Source of the DNA: Flavobacteriales bacterium
GTDB lineage: Bacteria > Bacteroidota > Bacteroidia > Flavobacteriales_D > Crocinitomicaceae
Assembly: GCA_009926905.1 (NCBI GenBank)
Contig: RFNX01000288.1
Location: 1-6,657, forward strand
Length of the DNA: 6,657 bases
Reading direction: 5' to 3'
In this document: positions 1-6,007 of the stretch, in pieces
Numbering within the stretch: the stretch's first letter is position 1
Layout: the number at the start of each line of letters is the position of its first letter
Notes under the pieces: model-generated
Told to the model about the DNA's origin: nothing
Seen by the model: the letters and a program-made list of their open reading frames with translations, nothing else
Database searches by the model: none
Made by a program: the position numbers and the translations under genes

Positions 1-118
1 AACTACTAAGCGATGTGGTTATCCGTTCGCAATTAGCAACTTTAAGCAGTGTGTATTTCCGTTTGCAACTACTAAGCGATGTGGTTATCTGTTCGCAATT
101 CGCAATTCTTTTGTTTGC
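1..118. repeat. Degenerate direct repeats downstream of dtd
   Basis: A 34-base unit at 1-34 recurs at 67-100 with a single C/T difference (positions 24 and 90). The unit begins AACTACTAAGCGATGTGG and ends TTCGCAATT. Between them, 38-66 looks like a more diverged copy (AACTTTAAGCAGTGTG...CCGTTTGC). Short GCAATT and TTTGCAACT echoes continue to 120, touching the dtd stop codon. The block is cut by the window edge, so copy number is unknown. No coding frame or terminator hairpin was found here. It may be a small intergenic tandem array; its function is unknown. Confidence 0.7.
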
Positions 119-120
119 AA

Positions 121-573
121 CTAATCCTTTTGTTTCGAATCCATCAAAATCGTAACAGGGCCATCATTCACTAAGTTTACTTTCATATCTGCGCCAAATT
201 CACCTGTCAAAACCTTGCCTTCAAATTGAGATTGCGTTTGTTGAATGAAATATTCGTAAAGAGGAATTGCTTGTTCAGGTCTTGCCGCACGAATGTAACT
301 TGGTCGGTTTCCTTTTTTGGTAGAAGCGTGCAAGGTAAATTGACTGACAATAATGATGTCGCCTTTTACATCCGAAATTGATAAATTCATTTTGCCATCG
401 GTATCACTGAAAACGCGCAATTGAATTAACTTTTGAATCAAATAGTCCGCATCTTCTTGATTGTCTTCGGTTTCAACGCCTAATAAGACCAAAAAACCTA
501 AACCAATTTCACTTTTGATTGCTTCCTTTATCGTTACAGAAGCGCTTGAAACGCGTTGGATAACTATTCTCAT
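121..573 (-). CDS. dtd: D-aminoacyl-tRNA deacylase (D-Tyr-tRNA deacylase)
   Basis: Hydrolyses the ester bond of D-aminoacyl-tRNAs (classically D-Tyr-tRNA) and of glycine mischarged on tRNA-Ala, recycling tRNA and keeping D-amino acids out of cytoplasmic protein synthesis. The 150-residue product has the usual length of the DTD family. It starts with the typical MRIVIQRVSSASV strand, carries the active-site motif SQFTLHA at residues 77-83, a GNRPSY segment at 88-93, and the C-terminal NDGPVT motif at 136-141 that contains the Gly-Pro pair used for chiral discrimination. The start ATG (571-573) overlaps the rsgA stop as ATGA, so the two genes are very likely co-transcribed and translationally coupled, with dtd second. 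The reading frame is intact and nothing is missing. Family assignment is near certain from the motifs; substrate range is family knowledge. Confidence 0.97.
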   Translation of the reverse strand: MRIVIQRVSSASVTIKEAIKSEIGLGFLVLLGVETEDNQEDADYLIQKLIQLRVFSDTDGKMNLSISDVKGDIIIVSQFTLHASTKKGNRPSYIRAARPEQAIPLYEYFIQQTQSQFEGKVLTGEFGADMKVNLVNDGPVTILMDSKQKD

Positions 574-1652
574 ACAAAATCATTTCGTCGATATGGATCG
601 CTTTGGTCTTCTTGCATTAGTTGCAAATAACTTTGATATCGCGACGCTGAAATCTCTTCTTCTTCCACGGCCTTTTTAACAGCACATTGAGGTTCGTTGA
701 GGTGTTTGCAATTATGGAATTTACATGCTCCAATCAACGCACGCATTTCAGGAAAATAATGAGCAATGTGGTCTTTCTCCAAATCAATCACGCCAAAAGC
801 ACGAATTCCTGGGGTATCAATGATGTAACCTCCCGTTTGTAATTGGTGCATTTCAGCAAAAGTTGTGGTATGTTTCCCCTGTTCGTGAACACTTGAAATT
901 TCTCCAGTTCTCAATGAAAACGATGGATCCAATGAATTGACCAATGTAGTTTTACCAACGCCACTATTTCCTGAAATCATCACTTGTTTGCCATTTATTT
1001 CTTCCCGTAAAAAAAGTACATCTTCTTCGTTTTGAGCAGAAATCGGATGACAAGCATAACCAATTTTGCTATAAATCGCCGTCAAACCTTCGAGTAACAA
1101 ATGCTCATCTTCGCCAAATAAATCGACTTTATTGAACAAAATACTCGTTGGAATTCGAAAAGATTCTGCGGAAACCAAAAAACGATCGATGAAAGCAATT
1201 TGTGTCACAGGAGATTTTAAAGTAACCACTAAATACGCATGGTCCACATTTGCAGCGAGAATTTGCATCTGTTTACTCAAATTAGTAGATTTCCGAACAA
1301 TATAGTTTTTGCGCGGAACAATGGATTTGATGCAATAATTTACTTCTACTTCAAGCTCATTTTGTTCTTCTTCACTTTGTAAACGTTCTTTGTTTCGCTT
1401 TGCTTTTTTAGCTTTTGCTTTTTTGGTAGCTTTTGAATTGTCTTCTATTGTTTCAATTTCGGGTGAAGTAAAATTATTTTTCCCAGTTCGGTCGTCAAAT
1501 TCAATTTCCACCCAATCACCAGCTGCAATGGGATTCGTTGTTTTTAAACCTTCAATGCGCAACTTCCCACGAATGGTCGCTTTTACTATTTGTCCTCCAT
1601 CTAATTCGACGTTGTACCATTTACCAGTTGATTTTAAAACGAGTCCTTGCAT
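570..1652 (-). CDS. rsgA: Ribosome small-subunit-dependent GTPase RsgA
   Basis: Circularly permuted GTPase that acts as a late 30S subunit assembly and checkpoint factor; GTP hydrolysis is stimulated by the small subunit. Of the 360 residues, about 1-120 form the OB-fold region. The permuted G motifs follow: G4 NKVD at 174-177, G1 P-loop GNSGVGKT at 228-235, the KHTTT switch at 260-264 and G3 DTPG at 279-282. The C-terminal zinc-binding cluster is C310, C315, H317 and C323. All catalytic and zinc residues are present. Unusually, a charged low-complexity stretch (about residues 56-104, rich in Lys/Ala and then Glu) interrupts the OB-fold region before the conserved PRKNYIVR segment, making the protein longer than I expect for the family. 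It is the first gene of a two-gene unit with dtd. A TACATTTG element lies 7 bases before its ATG. Confidence 0.98.
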   Translation of the reverse strand: MQGLVLKSTGKWYNVELDGGQIVKATIRGKLRIEGLKTTNPIAAGDWVEIEFDDRTGKNNFTSPEIETIEDNSKATKKAKAKKAKRNKERLQSEEEQNELEVEVNYCIKSIVPRKNYIVRKSTNLSKQMQILAANVDHAYLVVTLKSPVTQIAFIDRFLVSAESFRIPTSILFNKVDLFGEDEHLLLEGLTAIYSKIGYACHPISAQNEEDVLFLREEINGKQVMISGNSGVGKTTLVNSLDPSFSLRTGEISSVHEQGKHTTTFAEMHQLQTGGYIIDTPGIRAFGVIDLEKDHIAHYFPEMRALIGACKFHNCKHLNEPQCAVKKAVEEEEISASRYQSYLQLMQEDQSDPYRRNDFV

Positions 1653-1659
1653 CTGACGA

Positions 1660-1667
1660 CAAATGTA
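1660..1667 (-). promoter_or_regulatory. Candidate -7 promoter element of rsgA-dtd
   Basis: Read on the minus strand this is TACATTTG, an exact match to the Bacteroidota -7 consensus TAnnTTTG. A TTTG (1691-1694, minus strand) lies 23 bases upstream and could serve as the -33 element, with a spacing slightly longer than usual. The element ends 7 bases before the rsgA ATG, so transcription would begin at or almost at the start codon. Match by eye only; short AT-rich motifs occur by chance. Confidence 0.45.
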
Positions 1668-1764
1668 TTTGTTTTAGGAATGAATCCTTTCAAAAAATCG
1701 ATTTTTCATCGTGCATTAATTTTTCAATAGCCTCAAAACATTCCAAAATGCCTAACTTTACACT

Positions 1765-2076
1765 ATGATTTTATACAGCGTAACAGTTAGCATTGACCCA
1801 ACTGTAGCAGAAGATTGGTTGGATTGGATGCGAAAAGTGCACATTCCAGAGGTAATGGCGACAAATTGCTTTGTTGAAAGTCGTCTTTCGCAAATACTCG
1901 TAGAACCAGAAAACGGCATTAGCTATTCAGTAATGTATGTTTGTCAGTCGCAAGAATTGATGGATGAATACAATAGCAAACACGCTCCCCGCTTACAAAA
2001 AGATCACTCACAGCGTTACGATGGTCGTTTCGCAGCTTTCAGAACTTTATTGAACGTCATTGAAGAATTCAAATAA
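1765..2076 (+). CDS. DUF4286-like small protein upstream of rsmA
   Basis: A 103-residue cytoplasmic protein with no signal peptide or membrane segment. It opens with a strand (MILYSVTVSIDP) followed by a helix containing WLDWMRKVHIPEV, then strand-like segments around SYSVMYVC and a helix with the DEYNSKHAP motif. I recognise this as the DUF4286 pattern, a family common in Bacteroidota and often next to rsmA; its biochemical role is not known to me. The alternating strand/helix layout would fit a small ferredoxin-like alpha/beta fold, which is inference. Its 3' end overlaps the rsmA start by 17 bases, so co-expression is expected. The start ATG at 1765 begins the conserved first strand. A TAACTTTA sequence at 1753-1760 resembles a -7 element with its last base changed. 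Confidence 0.82.
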   Translation: MILYSVTVSIDPTVAEDWLDWMRKVHIPEVMATNCFVESRLSQILVEPENGISYSVMYVCQSQELMDEYNSKHAPRLQKDHSQRYDGRFAAFRTLLNVIEEFK

Positions 2077-2884
2077 TAACAGTAACTCCAAAAGCGATTT
2101 TGTTCGCCCGAAAAAGCACCTAGGTCAACATTTTTTAAAGGATAAACCTACTTGCCAGAAAATAGCAGACCAACTTACAAATCACCGAGGATGCATAAAT
2201 GTTTTGGAAATTGGACCAGGAATGGGTGCGCTTTCTGAATATCTGATAGCGAAAGAAGGTCTGAACTTAAAATTTTTGGACGTCGATCAAGAATCCATCG
2301 ATTATCTGAAAGTGAAATACCCTGAACACGCTGATAATATTCTTTACGGTGATTTTTTGAGAATCAAAATGGAACCTATTATGGGAAGTGAACCGTTCTG
2401 TGTGGTTGGAAATTTCCCTTACAATATTTCTTCTCAGATTCTTTTTAAATGTTTGGAATATCGTAATCAAATCCCTGAAATTATGGGAATGTTTCAGAAG
2501 GAAGTCGCAGTGCGTTTGGCTGAAAAACCTGGGACAAAAGATTATGGAATTTTAAGTGTTTTCTTACAAGCATATTACGATATTCATTATTGTTTCACGG
2601 TTGACGAACACGTTTTTATTCCACCACCAAAAGTGAAATCAGGTGTGATTCGTTGCACAAGAAATGAACGCGATAAGTTAGGTTGTGACGAAAAGTTATT
2701 TTTCCAAGTGGTAAAAATGGCCTTCAATCAACGTCGAAAAACCTTAACCAATTCCATCAAGCAATTATTGCATTCGAACAAACTTCCTGAAAAATTCATG
2801 ACCGAACGTCCTGAGCAATTATCGGTGGATGATTTTATTGAATTGACGAATATCGTTGCAGGGTTTCAACCAGAAAAAATCTAA
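2060..2884 (+). CDS. rsmA: 16S rRNA (adenine 1518/1519-N6) dimethyltransferase
   Basis: RsmA (KsgA) transfers four methyl groups from S-adenosylmethionine to the two adjacent adenines in the helix 45 loop of 16S rRNA, a late step of 30S maturation. The 274-residue product is the usual length. It shows the RNA-binding entry motif GQHFL at 22-26, SAM motif I LEIGPGMG at 49-56, an acidic residue after the second strand (LDVD, 73-76), GDF at 97-99, the catalytic NFPY at 118-121 (Phe in place of the more usual Leu), the IPPPKV segment around 187-192, and the C-terminal FNQRRKTL at 222-229. ATG 2060 is the only ATG before the conserved core. It lies inside the end of the preceding gene, which makes the N-terminus Asn/Ser-rich. 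RsgA, encoded divergently just upstream, acts on the same subunit. Confidence 0.98.
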   Translation: MKNSNNNSNSKSDFVRPKKHLGQHFLKDKPTCQKIADQLTNHRGCINVLEIGPGMGALSEYLIAKEGLNLKFLDVDQESIDYLKVKYPEHADNILYGDFLRIKMEPIMGSEPFCVVGNFPYNISSQILFKCLEYRNQIPEIMGMFQKEVAVRLAEKPGTKDYGILSVFLQAYYDIHYCFTVDEHVFIPPPKVKSGVIRCTRNERDKLGCDEKLFFQVVKMAFNQRRKTLTNSIKQLLHSNKLPEKFMTERPEQLSVDDFIELTNIVAGFQPEKI

Positions 2885-2889
2885 AAGGA

Positions 2890-2939
2890 TTTTTGATGCT
2901 TAATTTTTGATGTTTAATTAGTTATTAAAAATTCATCAA
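2890..2939. terminator. AT-rich hairpin between convergent genes
   Basis: Between rsmA and the convergent MORN-repeat gene there is a 14-base tandem duplication (TTTTTGATGCTTAA at 2890-2903, TTTTTGATGTTTAA at 2904-2917). The second copy can pair with downstream sequence: TTGATG 2907-2912 with CATCAA 2934-2939, and TTTAAT 2913-2918 with ATTAAA 2924-2929, with a 5-base loop and a 4-base bulge. The stem is AT-rich and covers the stop codon of the minus-strand gene. It could act as a weak two-way terminator, but stability is low and no clean T-tract follows. Confidence 0.3.
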
Positions 2940-4660
2940 GGATTCATCATGTTTCCACCTTCTTTTTTGCGCATTTCGTAGCCGTTTTGGAAGAATTTTT
3001 GAACCACGATTTGACCATTTTCGCTATAAATCGTAAAAAATCCGTGTTTCAATCCATTTTTGTATTGGATTTCATGCATTAATTCGCCACGACGTCCTAG
3101 TTGTTTGAAAGTGCCGTCTAATTTTCCGTTTTTGTATTCTGAAATGATAGTTGGAACAACTCCTCCAGGGTAATAATCGTACCAAATACCGTTTTTTAAA
3201 CCTTTTTTATATTGTCCTTTCGCCTTGATTTGAAAGTCGATTTGAGAATAGGCTTCGTATTTGCCGTGCGGTTCGCTAACTGTTTCTCTCATTCCCATTA
3301 CAGCCACTCCGTTTGCATAGTTTTTGCGCTTGAACACTTTGTAATGGTTCACTTCTTTCAATCGTCCGTTGTTGTAAAAATCTTTCCACTCACTCACCTG
3401 AAAACCATTTTTATAGTGTCCTTGAAGAATTAAAATTCCTGCTGGCGTATATGAAAACCATTCGCCGTTCAATTTCCCTTTTTTGAAAGTAGATTTGTTT
3501 TTCAAGGTTCCGTTATCCCAATAATTTTTCCATTCACCATCCTCTTTACCAGCTTTGTAAGCGCCTGTCATCAATAAAGTTCCTGACTCGTACCACGTTT
3601 CCCACAATCCTTCTTTTTCGTTGTTGGAATAATTTCCTTTCTTGAAATCTTTACCATTTTCATAATAATAATGCCATTCACCTGATTTTTTCCCTTTGTC
3701 GAAATTTGCAGTGTAAGACATTCCTCCATCGGGATAATAATATTCCCATTTGCCATCTTGTTGGTCGTCGATGAATGAACCCGCCATTTCTATGTTTGCA
3801 TGCTCCGTAGCCCAAACCCATTTTCCAATTTTCTTTCCAAGTTTGTAATGACCTTCGGTGTCAACTTTTCCATTAGGGTAGTAAACTATGTAATCGCCAT
3901 CCAATGAATCGTTGAGGTAATTTTCTTTTTTCTCTAATTGTCCATCAAATTGGTAAAATTCCCAAGGGCCGTTTTTCTTTCCATTGATGAATTCCCCACT
4001 CACAGAAAGCACTCCATTTGCCGTTCTTTCTTCAAATAATCCAGTTTTTAAACCGTCTTTGAATGTGTACATTTCTTTCGTAACGCCATTCACATAAAAC
4101 GATTTGATGTAACCATTTCCGTCTTTAATTGTTTGCGTGTGAGCCGAATCTTCTTCCCAAAACGAACGTACATAAATAGTATCATTGCTAACAAATTCAA
4201 CGGATTTAGCGCGACCATCGTCGTAGAAATATTCCCATTTCCCGTCGGGACTTCCCATCAAATAATTTCCTGAAACAATCAATTTTCCTTCTTGATTCCA
4301 TTGTTTGAAAGTACTGTCGGGAACGTTAAAAACAAAGTATCCTTGTTGTTTGATTTTTTTGTCGGGATAATAAAGCGTTTGTTTTCCATGTAAGCGATTT
4401 CTATAAAACGTGCTTTCTTCTTCCAAGATTCCGGTGAAATCATAAAATTGCCAAAGCCCGTGTTTTTCTGTTTTATTCAGTACCACTTTTTCTTGATTCA
4501 CATAATAGGAACCTGTCGCTTGCAAGTGCTTTTTTTGGTTGTCCCAATAAATGCGTGTCTTAGGCGATAAGTTTTCTTTCAGAATTTTCTCACGTTGCGC
4601 GTTGGAAATAAACGAAAGAACAAGGAATAGAAGAAAAAAGAAGCTTGTTTTGAAATTCAT
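2936..4660 (-). CDS. Secreted MORN_2-repeat protein
   Basis: About 574 residues if begun at ATG 4660, or 584 from ATG 4690. I prefer 4660 because it gives a classical signal peptide (MNFKTS, hydrophobic Phe/Leu core, SNA|Q cleavage near residue 21) and has an A-rich upstream region. After cleavage the protein is almost entirely about 19 tandem repeats of roughly 24 residues, from near residue 66 to the C-terminus. They follow the pattern (D/N)G-x-W-x-x-Y-x-x-(D/N)G-x-L-x-x-x-G-x-Y-x-x-G-K, which is the MORN_2 (YwqK-like) repeat. Repeat register is disturbed after the fourth unit and between the fifteenth and sixteenth. No catalytic domain, lipobox or C-terminal sorting domain is seen, so I infer a periplasmic or surface binding or scaffold role. 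Annotation of such proteins as YwqK-type antitoxins rests only on the repeats. It follows the exporter gene by 40 bases and is probably co-transcribed. Confidence 0.9.
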   Translation of the reverse strand: MNFKTSFFFLLFLVLSFISNAQREKILKENLSPKTRIYWDNQKKHLQATGSYYVNQEKVVLNKTEKHGLWQFYDFTGILEEESTFYRNRLHGKQTLYYPDKKIKQQGYFVFNVPDSTFKQWNQEGKLIVSGNYLMGSPDGKWEYFYDDGRAKSVEFVSNDTIYVRSFWEEDSAHTQTIKDGNGYIKSFYVNGVTKEMYTFKDGLKTGLFEERTANGVLSVSGEFINGKKNGPWEFYQFDGQLEKKENYLNDSLDGDYIVYYPNGKVDTEGHYKLGKKIGKWVWATEHANIEMAGSFIDDQQDGKWEYYYPDGGMSYTANFDKGKKSGEWHYYYENGKDFKKGNYSNNEKEGLWETWYESGTLLMTGAYKAGKEDGEWKNYWDNGTLKNKSTFKKGKLNGEWFSYTPAGILILQGHYKNGFQVSEWKDFYNNGRLKEVNHYKVFKRKNYANGVAVMGMRETVSEPHGKYEAYSQIDFQIKAKGQYKKGLKNGIWYDYYPGGVVPTIISEYKNGKLDGTFKQLGRRGELMHEIQYKNGLKHGFFTIYSENGQIVVQKFFQNGYEMRKKEGGNMMNP

Positions 4661-4700
4661 AATTTGCTTTGACTTTATATAACCTTTCATTGCGAAGGTG

Positions 4701-5369
4701 TTACATTTTATGGATGAAATTTTGAAGAATCAAGAATAAACCAAAAAGGCTAAAAACGATACCAATCAAACGATTCAGTGCGTTCAAAAGAGTGGGTGTC
4801 ACAAGTGGACGTAATTTTTTTGCTGCAAGAATTTTCAACACATCAATCCCGAAAAATGTGATAAGTACAATAAAAACGAAAACTGTAACCCAAGGAAAAT
4901 CAGATTTTTCTGGAGAAGATTGTGCTGCTAACGACATTACACTAAGCCAATAAAAAATCACCAATGGATTTGCGAAATTTAAAATAAAACCCTTCAATCC
5001 TAGAAAAACGTAATCTTTTGTGTTAGTGGAAGTACTATTAATGTCACTCATATCGATAACTTCTGCAGAAAATTCTTGAGTGGTAATTTTTTTCTTAACG
5101 AGGTTATAGATTCCGTAAACAATGAAAATAGCCCCACCGACAATTCCAAAAATCACTTTATATTCTCCAGAAACCAAACTTTTGATTTGTCCAACGAAAA
5201 TGGAAGCAAATAAAATATAAACGATGTCGCTGATTAATACACCTATATCAAGTGCTAAAGCGGACTTAATTCCTTTCGTAATACTAGTTTCGAGCAGCAC
5301 AAAGAAAACGGGCCCTACCATCACGCTAAGGAGAAAACCAATACCAAATGCTTGAAAAAAGAATTCCAT
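4701..5369 (-). CDS. LysE/RhtB-family transporter
   Basis: A 222-residue integral inner-membrane protein of the LysE/RhtB superfamily, whose characterised members export amino acids or related small molecules by proton-driven exchange. About six hydrophobic segments are visible: residues 4-28, 36-59, 70-91, 120-147, 159-181 and 199-218. The first helix carries the family GxxxSxxxGP pattern (GP at 19-20), and the fourth carries NFANP at 131-135, matching the family Asn-Pro motif. A polar Ser/Thr/Asp-rich loop (about 92-119) separates the two halves. The substrate cannot be read from sequence. The gene lies upstream of the MORN-repeat gene on the same strand. A TAGTTTTG element lies 4 bases before its ATG, but no -33 element is evident at the expected distance. 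Confidence 0.93.
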   Translation of the reverse strand: MEFFFQAFGIGFLLSVMVGPVFFVLLETSITKGIKSALALDIGVLISDIVYILFASIFVGQIKSLVSGEYKVIFGIVGGAIFIVYGIYNLVKKKITTQEFSAEVIDMSDINSTSTNTKDYVFLGLKGFILNFANPLVIFYWLSVMSLAAQSSPEKSDFPWVTVFVFIVLITFFGIDVLKILAAKKLRPLVTPTLLNALNRLIGIVFSLFGLFLILQNFIHKM

Positions 5370-5373
5370 ATTA

Positions 5374-5381
5374 CAAAACTA
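5374..5381 (-). promoter_or_regulatory. Candidate -7 element of the LysE-type gene
   Basis: The minus-strand reading TAGTTTTG matches TAnnTTTG exactly. Only TAAT separates it from the ATG at 5369, so if functional the mRNA would be leaderless or start within the first codon. No TTG was found at the expected upstream distance, which lowers confidence. Confidence 0.3.
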
Positions 5382-5458
5382 AGCTTAATTCTTTCTAAGT
5401 TTCTGAATAAAAAATAGATTGTTCAGCATTCAATTGTGGATAATTCAAGTAATCTGTT

Positions 5459-5466
5459 TAACTTTG
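5459..5466 (+). promoter_or_regulatory. Candidate promoter -7 element for the 5487 gene
   Basis: TAACTTTG matches the Bacteroidota -7 consensus TAnnTTTG. A TTG at 5434-5436 lies 22 bases upstream as a possible -33 element. Transcription would start near 5473, leaving a leader of about 14 bases before ATG 5487. This placement argues against translation from the upstream in-frame GTG at 5436, which would not be in the transcript. Confidence 0.5.
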
Positions 5467-5486
5467 CGCCCATAATTGGAATTTTT

Positions 5487-5846
5487 ATGAGAACTGGTCT
5501 TGCGAATCAAAAATTGGATGCTATTATTTCTAAAGTTGAACAAAATGGTGTAACTGCCCCAAATTTAATCGAGGATTTGAAAGAACTACGCGAATCTGCT
5601 TTGCTAGAGCAAGATGCATTAGTTGTAAAAGTATTGCGCTTGACGTATGAATTTTTGGATGAAAATCAAGGGTTTGACGTGGAAGCTCAATACGAAGAAG
5701 ACGAAGAAGGAAATGAATATCCAATTGAAATCGACGAAAAAGATAATTTACTTTATTTGTTGAACTTGCTGAAAAATGCAGAACATAAAATCAACCGTGA
5801 AGAAATTAAAGATTACAGAACAGCTCTTAAAATGGAGTTGTATTAA
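5487..5846 (+). CDS. Hypothetical small acidic protein
   Basis: I do not recognise this 119-residue protein. It is predicted cytoplasmic, with no signal peptide or membrane helix. The first half looks helical, with a leucine-rich amphipathic stretch from about residue 10 to 55 (LDAIISKVEQ, LIEDLKELRESALLEQ, LVVKVLRLTYEFL). A strongly acidic patch follows around residues 65-85 (EEDEEGNEYPIEIDEKD), then another helix-like stretch (LLYLLNLLKNAEHKINREEIKDYR). The frame is also open back to a GTG at 5436, giving 136 residues, but ATG 5487 follows a good -7 element at 5459-5466 and is the better start. It diverges from the exporter gene and is followed by a terminator-like hairpin, so it is probably monocistronic. 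Helical structure plus an acidic patch suggests a protein-binding role, but this is only a guess. Confidence 0.75.
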   Translation: MRTGLANQKLDAIISKVEQNGVTAPNLIEDLKELRESALLEQDALVVKVLRLTYEFLDENQGFDVEAQYEEDEEGNEYPIEIDEKDNLLYLLNLLKNAEHKINREEIKDYRTALKMELY

Positions 5847-5854
5847 TTTCTATT

Positions 5855-5878
5855 GAGACTCTTTATTTAGTCTTTTTT
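5855..5878 (+). terminator. Possible intrinsic terminator after the 5487 gene
   Basis: AGACT at 5856-5860 pairs with AGTCT at 5869-5873 around an 8-base loop (one extra G-T pair is possible outside), directly followed by TTTTT and further T-rich sequence. It begins 9 bases after the stop codon, where a terminator would be expected. The stem is short, so confidence is moderate. Confidence 0.45.
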
Positions 5879-5886
5879 GTTTTATT

Positions 5887-5924
5887 ATTTACCAAGAATC
5901 ATTCAGTGATTTTGTTAGGTAAAT
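5887..5924. repeat. Imperfect 38-base dyad upstream of the hicBA-like module
   Basis: The outer arms ATTTACC (5887-5893) and GGTAAAT (5918-5924) are perfectly complementary. The inner arms AGAATCA (5895-5901) and TGATTTT (5907-5913) also pair, with one G-T, around a TTCAG loop. About 14 pairs form in total, interrupted by a small asymmetric internal loop. No T-tract follows on either strand, so it does not look like a terminator. It may be a regulatory site or a relic; its function is unknown. Confidence 0.55.
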
Positions 5925-5950
5925 GAAGAGAATAATTTTGAAAATTTTAC

Positions 5951-5965
5951 ATTTTGTAACAAAAT
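5951..5965. promoter_or_regulatory. Perfect 15-bp palindrome, candidate operator of hicBA
   Basis: ATTTTGT (5951-5957) and ACAAAAT (5959-5965) are exact reverse complements around a single central A. The site ends 16 bases before the TATATTTG -7 element at 5982-5989, so a protein bound here would cover the -33 region. Further ATTTTG half-sites occur at 5909-5914 and 5935-5940. Antitoxins of this class usually repress their own operon through such symmetric sites; the assignment here is inferred from position and symmetry. Confidence 0.5.
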
Positions 5966-5981
5966 TGGATTTCAAATTTAT

Positions 5982-5989
5982 TATATTTG
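5982..5989 (+). promoter_or_regulatory. Candidate -7 promoter element of hicBA
   Basis: TATATTTG matches TAnnTTTG exactly and ends 18 bases before ATG 6008. Possible upstream TTG boxes (5954-5956, 5965-5967) have 25- and 14-base spacings, neither ideal. The element includes the TTG at 5987 that could otherwise be read as an in-frame start, so that TTG is unlikely to be the initiation codon. Confidence 0.45.
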
Positions 5990-6007
5990 AGTAATAAAAG
6001 TAATGAT

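Noticed and set aside
1..120. CRISPR array
   Set aside because: The copies are too few and unevenly spaced, the segment between them is itself a diverged copy rather than a unique spacer, and no cas genes are present.
461..679. Plus-strand open frame of 72 codons
   Set aside because: It lies antisense to dtd and rsgA, both certain by motif, and its protein shows no family pattern.
1390..1768. Two overlapping plus-strand open frames in front of the DUF4286-like gene
   Set aside because: Both are mostly antisense to rsgA. Their Phe/Ser/Val-rich composition is what the reverse of a Lys/Glu-rich coding stretch gives, so they are shadows.
3212..3756. Small open frames opposite or within the MORN-repeat gene
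   Set aside because: The repeat frame is strongly conserved in pattern over the full length. These are by-products of its biased codons.
4661..4690. Upstream ATG 4690 as the start of the MORN-repeat gene
   Set aside because: It only adds ten residues before an otherwise classical signal peptide, and the bases before it are not purine- or A-rich. It cannot be fully excluded.
2936..4690. MORN-repeat protein as a YwqK-type antitoxin
   Set aside because: The name rests on repeats alone, the protein has a signal peptide, and no toxin-like gene is adjacent on the same strand.
5987..6007. TTG start adding 7 residues to the HicB-like protein
   Set aside because: The TTG is part of the TATATTTG -7 element, so it would lie upstream of the transcript start. 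ATG 6008 is better placed.
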